Of a DNA stretch of 64,000 nt, positions 1 through 9,800 are shown one piece after another. Both the position numbers and the translations under genes were made by a program. Location of the stretch: assembly GCF_900110505.1 (NCBI RefSeq), contig NZ_FODZ01000004.1, positions 328,177-392,176 on the forward strand, written 5' to 3'. This DNA comes from Luteibacter sp. UNC138MFCol5.1. Its GTDB lineage: Bacteria > Pseudomonadota > Gammaproteobacteria > Xanthomonadales > Rhodanobacteraceae. The notes beneath the pieces are model-generated. The model was given only the letters and a program-made list of their open reading frames with translations. It searched no databases and was not told the DNA's origin. The first letter of the stretch is position 1; each line of letters starts with the position of its first letter.

Positions 1-209
1 GCCGACGCGCCTTCGAGCACCGTGGCGGTCGAACGAATGCTGTCGATCTGCGAACGCTCTGTCACGGGGAGGCCTGCGTGCGAATCAATAGGGCCGCGAT
101 GCCTTCCTGATCGCGCTGGGGAGGCCAGCACCTCAGCTCAGCTCACTTCCGGCTTCCGTGCCCTTCCTCGAGAAGGTAGGCCACGGCACGCATGGCGCGT
201 TGATCGTGA
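1..209. other. Window edge, no gene seen
   Basis: These bases lie beyond the stop codon of the first minus-strand gene. No reading frame here has convincing protein character, and I see no strong hairpin or RNA gene. A gene entering from the left of the window cannot be excluded. Confidence 0.4.
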
Positions 210-1508
210 TCAATCCCGCGTCAACCAGCGCGCAAACCAATCACCCGCAAGGGAAGCCACATGTTCAAGCGCGCCGGGCTCCTCAAAAAGGTGGGTCGCA
301 TGTGGAACGAGCACCATTTCCGCCACGCCCGATAGCGATGCCAACGCACCACGGTTAAGTGGGATCACGGCCGTATCGGCGCCGCCCACGATGAGCAGCG
401 TAGGCGCTGTGACATGGGCAAGAGCGTCCGCTCCAGCCAGATCGGGACGCCCGCCGCGAGAGACCACGGCACCGATATCATCGCGCTGCGAGGCCGTGAC
501 GAGCGCAGCGGCCGCGCCGGTGCTCGCGCCGAACAGACCGAGTTGCATGGACGCCACCGGCGATGCACCGCGTAGCTGCGTGAGTACGGCATCGAGCCGC
601 CGCGCAAGCTTGGCAATATCGAAGCGCTCGGCCGATGCCATGTCCTCGTCGGCGCTCAGCAGGTCGAACAGCAGGGTTGCAAAACCCCTCGCCTCAAGCA
701 CGCGAGCCACGTGCTGGTTGCGGGCGCTGTGTCGGCTGCTGCCACTGCCATGGACAAAGACGATGCAAGCGTTCGCACCCGGCGGCACGCGATATTCGCC
801 CTCGAGCACCGCCCGATCCACCGTGAAGCGCATAGGGCCCGGGTGAACCGCCGGGGAGGGGCTGCCGTCGCCACTCAGCAGCCGGATCACTTCCGCATCC
901 TCGACCGCAGGGAAGCACACGTAGTGCTCACCCACGGAGCGGAAATCGGTGGGGACCGAAAGGCACACCACCTCGTCGGCCAGCCGCCTGATGGATGGCA
1001 GGCGATCGGCCGAGCCGACGGGTACGGCAGCGACCAGGCGTCCTGGTGCCTGGCGGCGAATGGCGTCTAGCGCAGCACGCATGGTGGATCCCGTGGCCAG
1101 TCCATCGTCCACCACGATGACCGTTCGTCCCCGCGGATCCTGCGGGCTACGGTGGGGGCTATAAAGCCGACGCCGTTGCGCGATACGCTCAAATTGCCTT
1201 GCCGCCTCGCGTTCAAGGTAAGCAGGGCTCAGGCCGAGGCGATCGGCATCACCGCTGACCTGGACATGTCCGGTCTCATCGACCGCGCCTATCGCGAACT
1301 CTTCGTTGCCGGGCGCCCCCATCTTGCGGACCAGCACGACATCGAGGTCACCCCCCAGGAGGTCCGCGACCGCACGTCCGATGACCACGCCGCCACGCGG
1401 TATGCCTAAGACCAGAGGATGAGAACCGCGCAGGTGGGCCAGCGCGGCCGCGAGACGCTCACCGGCCTCCTCCCTGTCGAAAAACGGCTCTTGCGGCGCG
1501 ACGTACAT
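210..1508 (-). CDS. Phosphoribosyltransferase / alpha-beta hydrolase fusion protein
   Basis: A 432-residue protein in two parts. Residues about 1-215 form a type I phosphoribosyltransferase domain with the PRPP-binding motif VIVVDDGLATGST. Residues about 225-430 form an alpha/beta hydrolase of the dienelactone-hydrolase type, with a GASTG nucleophile elbow, a GGADT aspartate and a PHATHLFEEPG histidine. Both active sites look intact. The start at 1508 follows GGAGGG at good spacing; a frame extension to 1655 adds 49 residues of no protein character. Fusions of this kind are known but their reaction is not; the substrate cannot be read from the sequence. It stands alone on its strand, 227 bases from the MFS gene, so it is probably its own transcript. 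Confidence 0.85.
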   Translation of the reverse strand: MYVAPQEPFFDREEAGERLAAALAHLRGSHPLVLGIPRGGVVIGRAVADLLGGDLDVVLVRKMGAPGNEEFAIGAVDETGHVQVSGDADRLGLSPAYLEREAARQFERIAQRRRLYSPHRSPQDPRGRTVIVVDDGLATGSTMRAALDAIRRQAPGRLVAAVPVGSADRLPSIRRLADEVVCLSVPTDFRSVGEHYVCFPAVEDAEVIRLLSGDGSPSPAVHPGPMRFTVDRAVLEGEYRVPPGANACIVFVHGSGSSRHSARNQHVARVLEARGFATLLFDLLSADEDMASAERFDIAKLARRLDAVLTQLRGASPVASMQLGLFGASTGAAAALVTASQRDDIGAVVSRGGRPDLAGADALAHVTAPTLLIVGGADTAVIPLNRGALASLSGVAEMVLVPHATHLFEEPGALEHVASLAGDWFARWLTRD

Positions 1509-1735
1509 GAACCCTCCGGACCAGCCGGAATCAGTGGCAGAACGGAGCGGACACTGGGATCGCCCTCGTTCGCCGTGACATCCACGGTGGCACCCTGCGA
1601 CAGGTGGGCGACCGTTGTAGCGGGAAACGCACGCCTCTTGCTTGATGCCGATCAATTCACCGACGAAGGGCCCGGACCTGGTGGTATCGCCGGGATGCTG
1701 CGCCCTCTAAGTGACCGCCGGATCGGGGCAATGAA

Positions 1736-2923
1736 TCACGAGAGCGCCGCGGCATGCACGTGCCGCGCCCGCGCCACGATCCACGCGAGCGCGGCGAGCG
1801 CCAGCGCGACGATGACCGCGCCGTATACGTTCGCCGCGGCGAGCAGGCCCTGATGCTGCGCCAGGTAGCCCACGGCGATGGTCGGCACGCTGAAACTCAG
1901 GTAGCTCTGGATGTAGAACGCGGCCATGAGCGCGCTGCGCTCGTGCGGCTCGGCGAGCGGTACGATGCTGCGCACGGCACCGAGGAACGAGGCGCCGAAG
2001 CCGGCACCCGCGACGATCGATGCGATCAGCAGGAACGCGCCCGAGCCGACGTTCGCGCCGACCAGTACGAGCACGAGGCCGCCCGCCAGCGCGATCGCGC
2101 CCTGCTTGAGCGACCGTAGCGCCGAATGATTGAGACCCTGCAGCACCGCGAACGCGCCGCTCACCATCAGGGCGGTCACGACGAGTCCGCCGATCCACGG
2201 TGACGTCGCGTGGGTGGTCTTCGCCACCAGCGAAGGCATCAGGGAAAGATAAAAGCCGCCCAGCATCCAGGCCGCGCCGTTGAGCGGCGTCACGGCGCTG
2301 AACGCGGCCGATGCCCTTGCCGGCACACGGACGTGCGGACGCAGGCTCGACCACGCGCCGGGCTTCATCGCCGCGGTTTCGGGTGTGACGCGCGTCAGCA
2401 GCGCGGCGATGACGAGCAGCACGATCAGCACGACGAACACCGTGCGCAGCGGCGCCGGGGCGAGCACGACGAGCGCGGTACTACCGAGGGCGCCCGCGCC
2501 CAGACCGAGCATCGGAGCGAGGCTGTTCACCGTCGCGCCGCGCTGCCGGTCCAGGTCGAGGATGGCGGCCGCGAGCGTCGACATGCCGATGCCCGTCGCG
2601 ACGCCCTGCAGCACGCGCGCCGCGACGAGCCAACCGGGGCTGCTGGCCTCGAGGAAGACGAGCATCGCGACGATATCCAGGCCTATCGCGCCGCCGATCA
2701 CCGACTTGCGGCCCAGATGGTCGGACAGTCGCCCGGCGAAGAGCAGCGCCATCAGCAGCGCGAACGCATACACCGCGAAGATCACGCTCAGCAGCGTCGG
2801 CGTGAACTGCCACGTCGCCTGATAGATCCGGTAAAGCGGCGTCGGCGCGGTCGAGGCCGCGATGAAGACGATCAACGAGGCGGTATGCACCGCCATCGGC
2901 CAGCGGGTGTGCGACGCGTTCAT
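1736..2923 (-). CDS. MFS transporter, probable drug/metabolite efflux
   Basis: A 395-residue major facilitator with 12 predicted membrane segments. The loop between helices 2 and 3 carries the family signature as GRLSDHLGRK. It is most like proton-driven exporters of the Bcr/YcaD kind. The gene is divergent from a TetR regulator and shares with it an 87-base promoter holding two matching operators, the usual arrangement of a repressor with the exporter it controls. The exported compound is unknown. AGG lies just before the ATG as a modest ribosome site. Confidence 0.88.
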   Translation of the reverse strand: MNASHTRWPMAVHTASLIVFIAASTAPTPLYRIYQATWQFTPTLLSVIFAVYAFALLMALLFAGRLSDHLGRKSVIGGAIGLDIVAMLVFLEASSPGWLVAARVLQGVATGIGMSTLAAAILDLDRQRGATVNSLAPMLGLGAGALGSTALVVLAPAPLRTVFVVLIVLLVIAALLTRVTPETAAMKPGAWSSLRPHVRVPARASAAFSAVTPLNGAAWMLGGFYLSLMPSLVAKTTHATSPWIGGLVVTALMVSGAFAVLQGLNHSALRSLKQGAIALAGGLVLVLVGANVGSGAFLLIASIVAGAGFGASFLGAVRSIVPLAEPHERSALMAAFYIQSYLSFSVPTIAVGYLAQHQGLLAAANVYGAVIVALALAALAWIVARARHVHAAALS

Positions 2924-2932
2924 GGGACTGCC

Positions 2933-2954
2933 TAAAGCAAAGAATGCGCTTTAG
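2933..2954. promoter_or_regulatory. TetR operator copy 1
   Basis: An imperfect palindrome with arms CTAAAGC (2932-2938) and GCTTTAG (2948-2954), only 9 bases upstream of the MFS start. It matches the second site at 2973-2994 over 22 bases; both begin TAAAGCAA and end TTAG. Assignment to the adjacent TetR protein is inference from position. Confidence 0.72.
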
Positions 2955-2972
2955 TCTACGCCTCCTCGGGCT

Positions 2973-2994
2973 TAAAGCAATGGATTTGCGTTAG
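2973..2994. promoter_or_regulatory. TetR operator copy 2
   Basis: The second copy of the 22-base palindromic site, with arms TAAAGCAA and TTGCGTTA (one mismatch). It starts exactly 40 bases from copy 1, close to four helical turns, so two repressor dimers would sit on about the same face of the DNA. It is 16 bases upstream of the TetR start, which implies autoregulation. Confidence 0.72.
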
Positions 2995-3010
2995 TGATAC
3001 ACTTCGATGC

Positions 3011-3601
3011 ATGAACGAAACGTCCTCCGCTACCCCGCGAGCCCCCGGCGTCCGCCCGGGCGGTCGAAGTGCCCGGGTTCAGGCGGCCGTGCATCAGGCG
3101 GTGAACGAACTGCAGGCCTCCGACCGCGACGGCGTGACGGTGCCCGCCATCGCCGCCCGCGCGGGCGTCACGCCGTCGACGATCTATCGCCGTTGGGGCG
3201 ATCTTGCGCAGCTGCTGGCCGACGTCGCGGTCTCGCGGATGCAGCCGGACACCCCGCCCGCTGACACAGGGGCTTACCGGAGCGATCTGCTCACGTGGCT
3301 CGAGCAGTATCGCGACGAGATGTCGTCGGACCCCGGCCGATCCCTGTTGCGTGACATCCTCAGCGCCCAGGGTCGCGACAACCCGGGGCGTTGCGCGAGT
3401 TTCTGCGCGCAACAACTCGAAGCCATCGCGGAGCGTGCGTCGGGGCGCGGCGAGCATCCCGCGCCGACCGACGCATTGCTCGACGGCGTCGTCGCGCCGT
3501 TGATCTACCGGATCCTGTTCTCCGCGGACACGCCGTCTACCGACGACGTCACGCGTTGGGTCGACGCGGTACTCGAAAGGCCGGGCGCGGGCGTCGCCTG
3601 A
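3011..3601 (+). CDS. TetR/AcrR family transcriptional regulator
   Basis: A 196-residue TetR-type repressor. The helix-turn-helix is at residues about 42-64, including VTPSTIYRRWGD, the family's recognition helix. The remainder is an alpha-helical ligand-binding domain resembling the TetR C-terminal family found next to exporters. It is divergent from the MFS gene with twin operators between them, so it most likely represses both genes until a ligand, possibly the exported compound, releases it. The N-terminal 20 residues are a disordered Pro/Gly/Arg tail. Confidence 0.88.
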   Translation: MNETSSATPRAPGVRPGGRSARVQAAVHQAVNELQASDRDGVTVPAIAARAGVTPSTIYRRWGDLAQLLADVAVSRMQPDTPPADTGAYRSDLLTWLEQYRDEMSSDPGRSLLRDILSAQGRDNPGRCASFCAQQLEAIAERASGRGEHPAPTDALLDGVVAPLIYRILFSADTPSTDDVTRWVDAVLERPGAGVA

Positions 3602-3629
3602 ATCGGCCGCCCGCGGCGAGCGCGATGCA

Positions 3630-4277
3630 TCAGCCTTCGGCGGCGATCTTCCGGAGCTGGCGTTCGAATTCTTCCGGCGGCTGGCCGCCGGAGATCAGAT
3701 AGCGGTCGTTGACGATGACGGCTGGCACGCCGGTAATGCCGCGGCCCTGCCAGAGGGCCTCGCTGCGACGTACGTCGTCGCCGTATCGATCGGACGCGAG
3801 GACGGCGCGGGCTTCGACCGGGTCGAGCCCGGCCTTCTCCGCCGCGGCGACGAGCGCGTCGTGATCGCCAGGATCCGTCTGGTCGGTGAAGTTCAGGATG
3901 AACAGCTGGCGTTTCAGCGCCTGCTGCCTGCCCGTGCCCGCCGCCCATGCGATGAGTCGATGCGCGTCGAACGTGTTGTAGATGCGCGTGTCGTCCGAGG
4001 TATTGAACGTGAAACCGACGGTGGCGGCGCGCTCCTTGATGCGCTCGCGGTTCATGCGGGCTTGGTCCGCTGGAATGCCGTACTTCGCGACGATGTGCTC
4101 CACCGTGTTCTCGCCACCGACGCGCATCGACGGATTGAGTTCGAACGGGTGGAACGCGATGTCGGCCTCGACGACGCCGTCGAGGCGCTCCAGCGCACGT
4201 TCCAGCCCGCCCAACCCGATGGCGCACCAGGGACACGCGATATCGGAGACGAAATCGATCTTCAGTTTCTTGGACAT
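3630..4277 (-). CDS. DsbA-family oxidoreductase, FrnE-like
   Basis: A 215-residue thioredoxin-fold protein of the FrnE/2-hydroxychromene-2-carboxylate isomerase group. The redox motif CPWC lies at residues 15-18 and the conserved cis-proline region is GITGVPAVIVNDRY near residue 175. No signal peptide is present, so it acts in the cytoplasm, unlike true DsbA. FrnE proteins are linked to polyketide maturation and to oxidative-stress disulfide chemistry; no partner gene nearby tells which applies. It converges with the TetR gene (28-base gap). Confidence 0.85.
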   Translation of the reverse strand: MSKKLKIDFVSDIACPWCAIGLGGLERALERLDGVVEADIAFHPFELNPSMRVGGENTVEHIVAKYGIPADQARMNRERIKERAATVGFTFNTSDDTRIYNTFDAHRLIAWAAGTGRQQALKRQLFILNFTDQTDPGDHDALVAAAEKAGLDPVEARAVLASDRYGDDVRRSEALWQGRGITGVPAVIVNDRYLISGGQPPEEFERQLRKIAAEG

Positions 4278-4493
4278 GACACCAGCCTCGACAGGAATGG
4301 CGCCATGTTACGCCGGCCCCGCCTTCGTCGGATGTAAACCGCGAGGTGAGTCACACATGGTATTGACGCTGCATCCAAACCGGCGCCTTTTCACGTAACA
4401 CTCCCGACCACCACCGGAAGTGACGATGCGCACGCCTGCCCTGCCCGATGTCCACACCCTTGCGACACGCCGACCGTTGCCGGGCCACGCGCG

Positions 4494-5063
4494 ATGACGA
4501 TCGACGGGTCCGCCCTGGCGAAGTGGTTCAACGCGATCGGCTATCAGGCCGTGTGGTTCGCGCTGGTCGTCGGCGCGGCGCGCGGCGACACCGGCTGGGC
4601 CTTGCTGGCCGCTGCCGTGTTCGTGGCGATACAGGTGGCGCTGGGCGGGCGCTTCGTCGCCGAATTGAAAGTCCTCGGGCTCGCGCTGCTGTGCGGTCTG
4701 ATCGTCGACGGCGTGCCTTCCCTGGCCGGCTGGTGGAGGTATGCGTCGCCGACGCCCTCGCTCCCACCGGGCGGCGCGCCCATCTGGATCCTCGTGCTCT
4801 GGCTGTGTTTCGCCACCACGCTCAGCCGGTCGTTGTCGTTCCTGCGGCGGCGGCGTGGCGTCGCCGCCGTGCTGGGCGCGATCGGCGGTCCGATGGCCTA
4901 TCTGGCGGCCGCGCGTGGCTGGAATGCCGTGGTGCTACCGGAGCATCCCTATTCCGCCGTGGCCTGGCTGACGGTGACCTGGGCGATCGCCCTTCCCGTG
5001 CTGTCGCACGTCGCCACCGCGACGGCGACTAACCTTCCCACGGCACGATCCGATCGGACCTGA
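4494..5063 (+). CDS. DUF2878 family membrane protein
   Basis: A 189-residue hydrophobic protein with five or six predicted membrane segments, resembling the DUF2878 family. The N-terminal NAIGYQAVWFALVVGAA segment is typical of that family. Function unknown. The start codon has no clear ribosome site, so the exact N-terminus is uncertain. It converges with the two-partner secretion genes. The 216 bases upstream hold no gene; a TTGACG hexamer near 4364 could be a promoter -35 box. Confidence 0.7.
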   Translation: MTIDGSALAKWFNAIGYQAVWFALVVGAARGDTGWALLAAAVFVAIQVALGGRFVAELKVLGLALLCGLIVDGVPSLAGWWRYASPTPSLPPGGAPIWILVLWLCFATTLSRSLSFLRRRRGVAAVLGAIGGPMAYLAAARGWNAVVLPEHPYSAVAWLTVTWAIALPVLSHVATATATNLPTARSDRT

Positions 5064-5080
5064 AGGCGCGACGCCGTTCG

Positions 5081-6760
5081 TCAGAATCCCTTCTGGATCT
5101 GCACCCACGCACGCCAGTCGTGCGTCTCGCCCACGATCTCGGGCCGCGCGCCGATCGGATGCGCGACATCGGCCGCGATCGACCACTGATCGTCGCCCTG
5201 CCAGCGCAAGCCCACGCCCGCGTCCTGCATGTGCGCGCGATTGGTGCCCGGGGCGAAGCGGTCCTTGTAGATGGTGGCGCGGCCGGCGTCGGCGAACGCG
5301 GTCGCCACCCAGGTGCCGGTCATGCCGAAGTTCAGCGTGCGGCGGAACTCGAGGTTGAGCATCTGCCCCTGCGTGCCCGAGAGTGCACCGGTGTCGTAGC
5401 CGCGGACATTGTTGGCGCCGCCCAGGTAGAACTGCTCGGACGTGTCGATGTTGCGGTTCGCCCACTGGCCCTGGAAGCCGATGTAGATGGCGTTGTTCTC
5501 CGACAGCTTCTGCAGGCGAGCCACCGAGAGCGTGTACTTGAGGTAACGCCCCTTCGTGCGCGCGCTGATCAGGTCGACGAATTCCGCGAAGTCGTCGTCG
5601 AACCCGAGGCGGCCGTAGGTGGCCGTGACGTTGAAATTGGTCACGCCGTTCGCGTCCCGGCGATCGCCGGCCACCGTCGCCGTCCATGCATACGTGTGAC
5701 GTCGCGTGCGGATGCCCACCACGTCGATATCGTCGTCGAGGCGACGACGATCGAAGCCGAGCTGGCCGTACAGGTTGCCGTCGGTCGTGCGCACGAACGG
5801 GTGGCTGATCCAGGCGCTGGCGACGTTCGCCGTGCCGTGCGCGTCGAGCGCGCGCAGGTCGCCCTTGAGCTTGTAGTCGAGGTTGGAAAGCGCGGCGCCA
5901 ACCACCGTGCCCTGCCCGTTCAGCAGATAGCGGTAGGCAAGGCGTCCATAGTTCATGTTCTCGCCGGCGGTCACGGCCGTCGCGTCCAGCGCATCGCCCT
6001 GATGGGCGAGGCCGTTTACGCTGAAGGTGCCGGTGGCGCGAGCGCGGCCCGTGTAGCGATTGCCGTAATCGTCCAGCGCGACGATGCCCGTATAACGCTG
6101 GCGGTCGTCGGTGCGCACGGCCAGGTCGGACGTGCCCGGTTCCTCGCCCGGTCGGAGCACGGACGTTTCGGTCACGCCTGGCACGTCGCCGAGCAGCAGC
6201 AGGCTGCGATCCAGTCCGTGCTCGGTGATCGGCGCGCCGCCGCGCAACGGATCGAGCGTGCGATCCAGCACGCGATCGCTGGTGGACGAATGGTTCTCGA
6301 GCACCACCTTGCCGAGACGGGCTTCCTGCACGGCGATGCGCACCGTGCCGCCGGACAGCACCTGCTGCGGCACGTACGCCATGCTGAGCGGGTAGCCCTT
6401 GGCGCGGTACGCCTCGGTGATGCGCGCGGCGAGCGCGTTGAGCTGGCCGAGCGTGAGGTCCTGGTTCTCGCCCGAGGCGACCAGCGCGTGCAGCTCGTCC
6501 GCCGGAATGAGCGTCGCGCCCGTGACCTCGATGCGGCCGACGTGGAACGGCGCGCTGTCCGCGGTCGAGACGGGCGCGGCCGGCGGAAGGCGCAGGCCGG
6601 TATCGTCGGCCTTCTGCGGCGGCGGAGGCGGCGGCAGCTGGTTGAGCAGGTCGCCCGCCTGCGGCGTGCGCACCTGGGCCTGCGCCGTGGAAGCCAGGGC
6701 GAGCAGGATGCAGGCGGCGAGGCGGCGGGTGTGGCGGCGGTGGAGCGGAACCATGGTCAT
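5081..6760 (-). CDS. TpsB outer-membrane transporter (ShlB/FhaC/HecB family)
   Basis: A 559-residue two-partner secretion translocator. A signal peptide ends near ASTAQA. A proline-rich linker with six consecutive prolines leads to a POTRA region (FHVGRIEVTGATLIP) and then a 16-strand beta barrel ending in the C-terminal phenylalanine expected of outer-membrane proteins. It exports the TpsA adhesin encoded just upstream on the same strand. The ATG at 6760 gives a normal signal peptide; an upstream GTG at 6811 overlaps the TpsA stop as GTGA and would allow coupled translation but adds a non-signal-like tail. No strong ribosome site marks either, so the start is uncertain. Confidence 0.92.
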   Translation of the reverse strand: MTMVPLHRRHTRRLAACILLALASTAQAQVRTPQAGDLLNQLPPPPPPQKADDTGLRLPPAAPVSTADSAPFHVGRIEVTGATLIPADELHALVASGENQDLTLGQLNALAARITEAYRAKGYPLSMAYVPQQVLSGGTVRIAVQEARLGKVVLENHSSTSDRVLDRTLDPLRGGAPITEHGLDRSLLLLGDVPGVTETSVLRPGEEPGTSDLAVRTDDRQRYTGIVALDDYGNRYTGRARATGTFSVNGLAHQGDALDATAVTAGENMNYGRLAYRYLLNGQGTVVGAALSNLDYKLKGDLRALDAHGTANVASAWISHPFVRTTDGNLYGQLGFDRRRLDDDIDVVGIRTRRHTYAWTATVAGDRRDANGVTNFNVTATYGRLGFDDDFAEFVDLISARTKGRYLKYTLSVARLQKLSENNAIYIGFQGQWANRNIDTSEQFYLGGANNVRGYDTGALSGTQGQMLNLEFRRTLNFGMTGTWVATAFADAGRATIYKDRFAPGTNRAHMQDAGVGLRWQGDDQWSIAADVAHPIGARPEIVGETHDWRAWVQIQKGF

Positions 6761-6807
6761 CGTCGAACCGTTACTGGAAAAGGAGTGGATACCCGCGATG
6801 CGATGCG

Positions 6808-9800
6808 TCACTGCATCGCATCCGCGGGAGCACGGACGCCGCCGTCGACCAGCCGAAGCGACAGGCCGGACGTGAAATCGTCTCGCGAGACGTTCTTCTC
6901 GACGGCCTTGCGGGTCTTCTTGTGGTTGCCCGAGTACTGGCCGACCGACAGGTTCTGCGCGACACCGTACGGGGTGGCGATCGACTCCGGCGCGAGCACG
7001 GCGTCCATCTGCGCCACCGCCGTCGACGACGCGCCCTGCGAGGGGTTCTGCAGGATGTCGGCTGAGGTGACCGCCACCGTGTTGTACGCGTAGTTCTGCG
7101 CGTCGGCGCCGCTGGCCTGGATGCCACTGGCCGTGACGGTCTTGCCGAGGCCGATCGCCGAATCCGAGAACAGCGTGCTGGAGGCGGCGAACGTCACCAC
7201 GTCACCGGACAGCACGCCGCTCACCGACAGCGGCGCCACGTCGTTCGCGTTGCCATCGAAGAACTTGTTGGTGCCGGTGGCGCTGATGGTGACCGCACGC
7301 TTCGTGATCGAGGCGAGCGTCGTCGCTGCGACGTCGAGGCGGTAGTTGCCGGCGTCCACGCCATCGATGCGACCGTCGACGGCCACCGTCTTGCCCTGCC
7401 CCGCGTTCTTGTCGAGGAAGCGGCCGCTCGTCGTCAGGCGGACGTCGTCGCCCGCGAGCACGCCGGACAGCGCGCCGTGCGTCGTGGCCGAGGTGTTGCC
7501 GTCGTAGACCTTGTCGTCGGCGGAGACGCCGGCCCGGACGAGCAGCGGCGTCACGGTCGCGACGTGCGTGCCGCCGAGCAGGGTGTAGTTGTCCGCGAGC
7601 GCAGCGCCGTTGTCGTTGAGCGCGAGGGTACCGAGGCCGGCCACCGTCTCGCGCGTGGCGACGTTGCGGCTGGCGAGCGCACCTGTGCCGGACAGGCGCA
7701 ACGTCTCGCCGGCGATGCCGGCTACGAGGCCGTCGTGCCCGAACATCGCGGCGGCCGCGGCCGCCGTGCCGTCGTAGACGCGCGTGCCGTCGAGCGAAAT
7801 CACCACGCGCCCGATGTCGGCGAGCGTGGTCGCGTTCGTCGAGAGCGTGTAGTTGTCCGCGTCGCCCCCGCCCAGCGTGCCGCCGACGTTCACCGTCTTG
7901 CCCGTGCCGGCGTTCCGGTCGACGAACACGCCCTGCGTGCCGATCGACACGTCGTCGCCGGCCACGACACCCGCGAGGGTGCCGTGCGTGGTCGTGGCGG
8001 TCGTCCCGTCGTAGGTCTTGCCGTCGGCCACGATGCTGCCGACGATCGCCTTCGGCGTGATGTCGCCGAGGGTCTGCGCGGTCGTGTTCCACGTGTAGTT
8101 GCCGACATCGCCACCGGCGCCCGTGATGCCCTGGACGACGATCGTCTTGCCGATGCCCGCGTTACGGTCGCTGTAGTTCGCCTGCGAGCCGGTGAACGTC
8201 ACCTGATCGTTGCCCACGATCCCGGCCGAGCCGAGGCTCGCCTGGGCCAGCGTGTTGCCGTCGTACACCTTGTTCGAACCGGTCGCGTCGACCACGATCG
8301 CCTTCGGCGTGATGGTGGCCCAATGGTCGCCGCCGACGAAGGTGTAGTTCGACGCGAGCGCGCCACCCTGATCCACCAGGTTCATGCCGCTGACGTCGGT
8401 CGCGGGTTTGCGGGTGCCCACGTTCTTGTCGGCGACCTGCATGGTGCCGGTCAGGCCCAGCACCTGGCCGCCGATGCCGGCGATGCTGCCGCCGAGCACG
8501 CTCGCCGCGATCACGTTGCTGCCGTCGTAGACGCGCGTGCCCTGCAGGTCGAGCACGTAGGGCGTGATGTCGGCGAGGGTCGTCGCGGTCGTGTTAGCCG
8601 TGTAGTTGGCGGCATCCGCTCCGCCAAGGGCGATGCCGGTGGTCGTCACGGTCTTGCCGGTGGAGGCGTTCGCATCGGCGAACGTCGAGCCCGTGGCACC
8701 CAGCACGACGTCGTCGCCGGCGATCACGCCCGTCTGCGACAGGCTGGTGGTCGCCGCGTTCGTGGTGTCGTAGATCTTGTTCGTCGACGTGTTGGCGACG
8801 GTGATCGCCTTCGTCGCGATCGACGCTAGCGTGGTCGCATTGGAGGTGACGAGGTAATTGTCCTTGTCCGCACCGCCGACCACACCAGTCACGACCACCG
8901 TCTTGCCGTAACCGGCGTTCTTGTCGAGGAACTGGCCGCTCGTGGAGGTATAACGCACGTCGTCGGCGCCGATCACGCCGGAAAGCGCGCCATGCGTGGT
9001 CGCGCTCGTCGTGCGATCGTAGACGCGGTCGTCGGCGAGGATGGTGCCGGTGATCGCCTTCGGCGTGACGTTGGCCAGCGTCGTGGCGTTGCTCGTGACG
9101 ATGTAGTTCGCCGCGTCCGCGCCGTCCACGTGGCCCGAAACGGTCACCGTCTTGCCGTTGCCGGCATTCTTCGTATCGAAGTTGCCCAGGGTCCAGGCGT
9201 AGCCGACGTCGTCGTTCGCCAGCACGCCGGAGAGCACGCCGTAGGCGATGGTCGTGGTGTTGCCGTCGTACACCTTGTCGCCGGCGGTGATGGATCCCGT
9301 GATGTTGCGCGGCGTGATCGTCACCCAGTGCGTGCCACCCTGCAGGCTGTAGTTGCCCGTCAGGCCATTGCCGATGTCGACGAGCGACATGCCGCTGATG
9401 TCGGTCGGGGTCTTCTGCGCGCCGACGTTCTTGTCCGCCAGCGCGACGCTCCCGCTGAGACCGAGCACCTCGCCGTTGACGCCGTTCACGCTGCCGCCGA
9501 AGACGTTCGCGGCCGCGAGCGCCGTGGCGTCGTAGACGCGGGTGCCCTGCAGGCTGAGCACGTACGGCGTGATGTTGGCCGTCGTGCTCGCCTGCGTGTT
9601 CAGCAGCGTGTAGTTGCCTGCGCCAGTACCCGTGAGACCGATACCGCCGACCAGGACGCCGATGCCGTTGGCCACGTTCTTGTCGGCGAACAGGTTGCTG
9701 GTCCAGGTGTAGGACACCTGGTCGCTGCTGTCGACGTCGGCGCTGCCCAGCGTCGCCGTCGAAGCAGTGGTGCCGTCGTACACCTTGTTCACGCCCGTGG

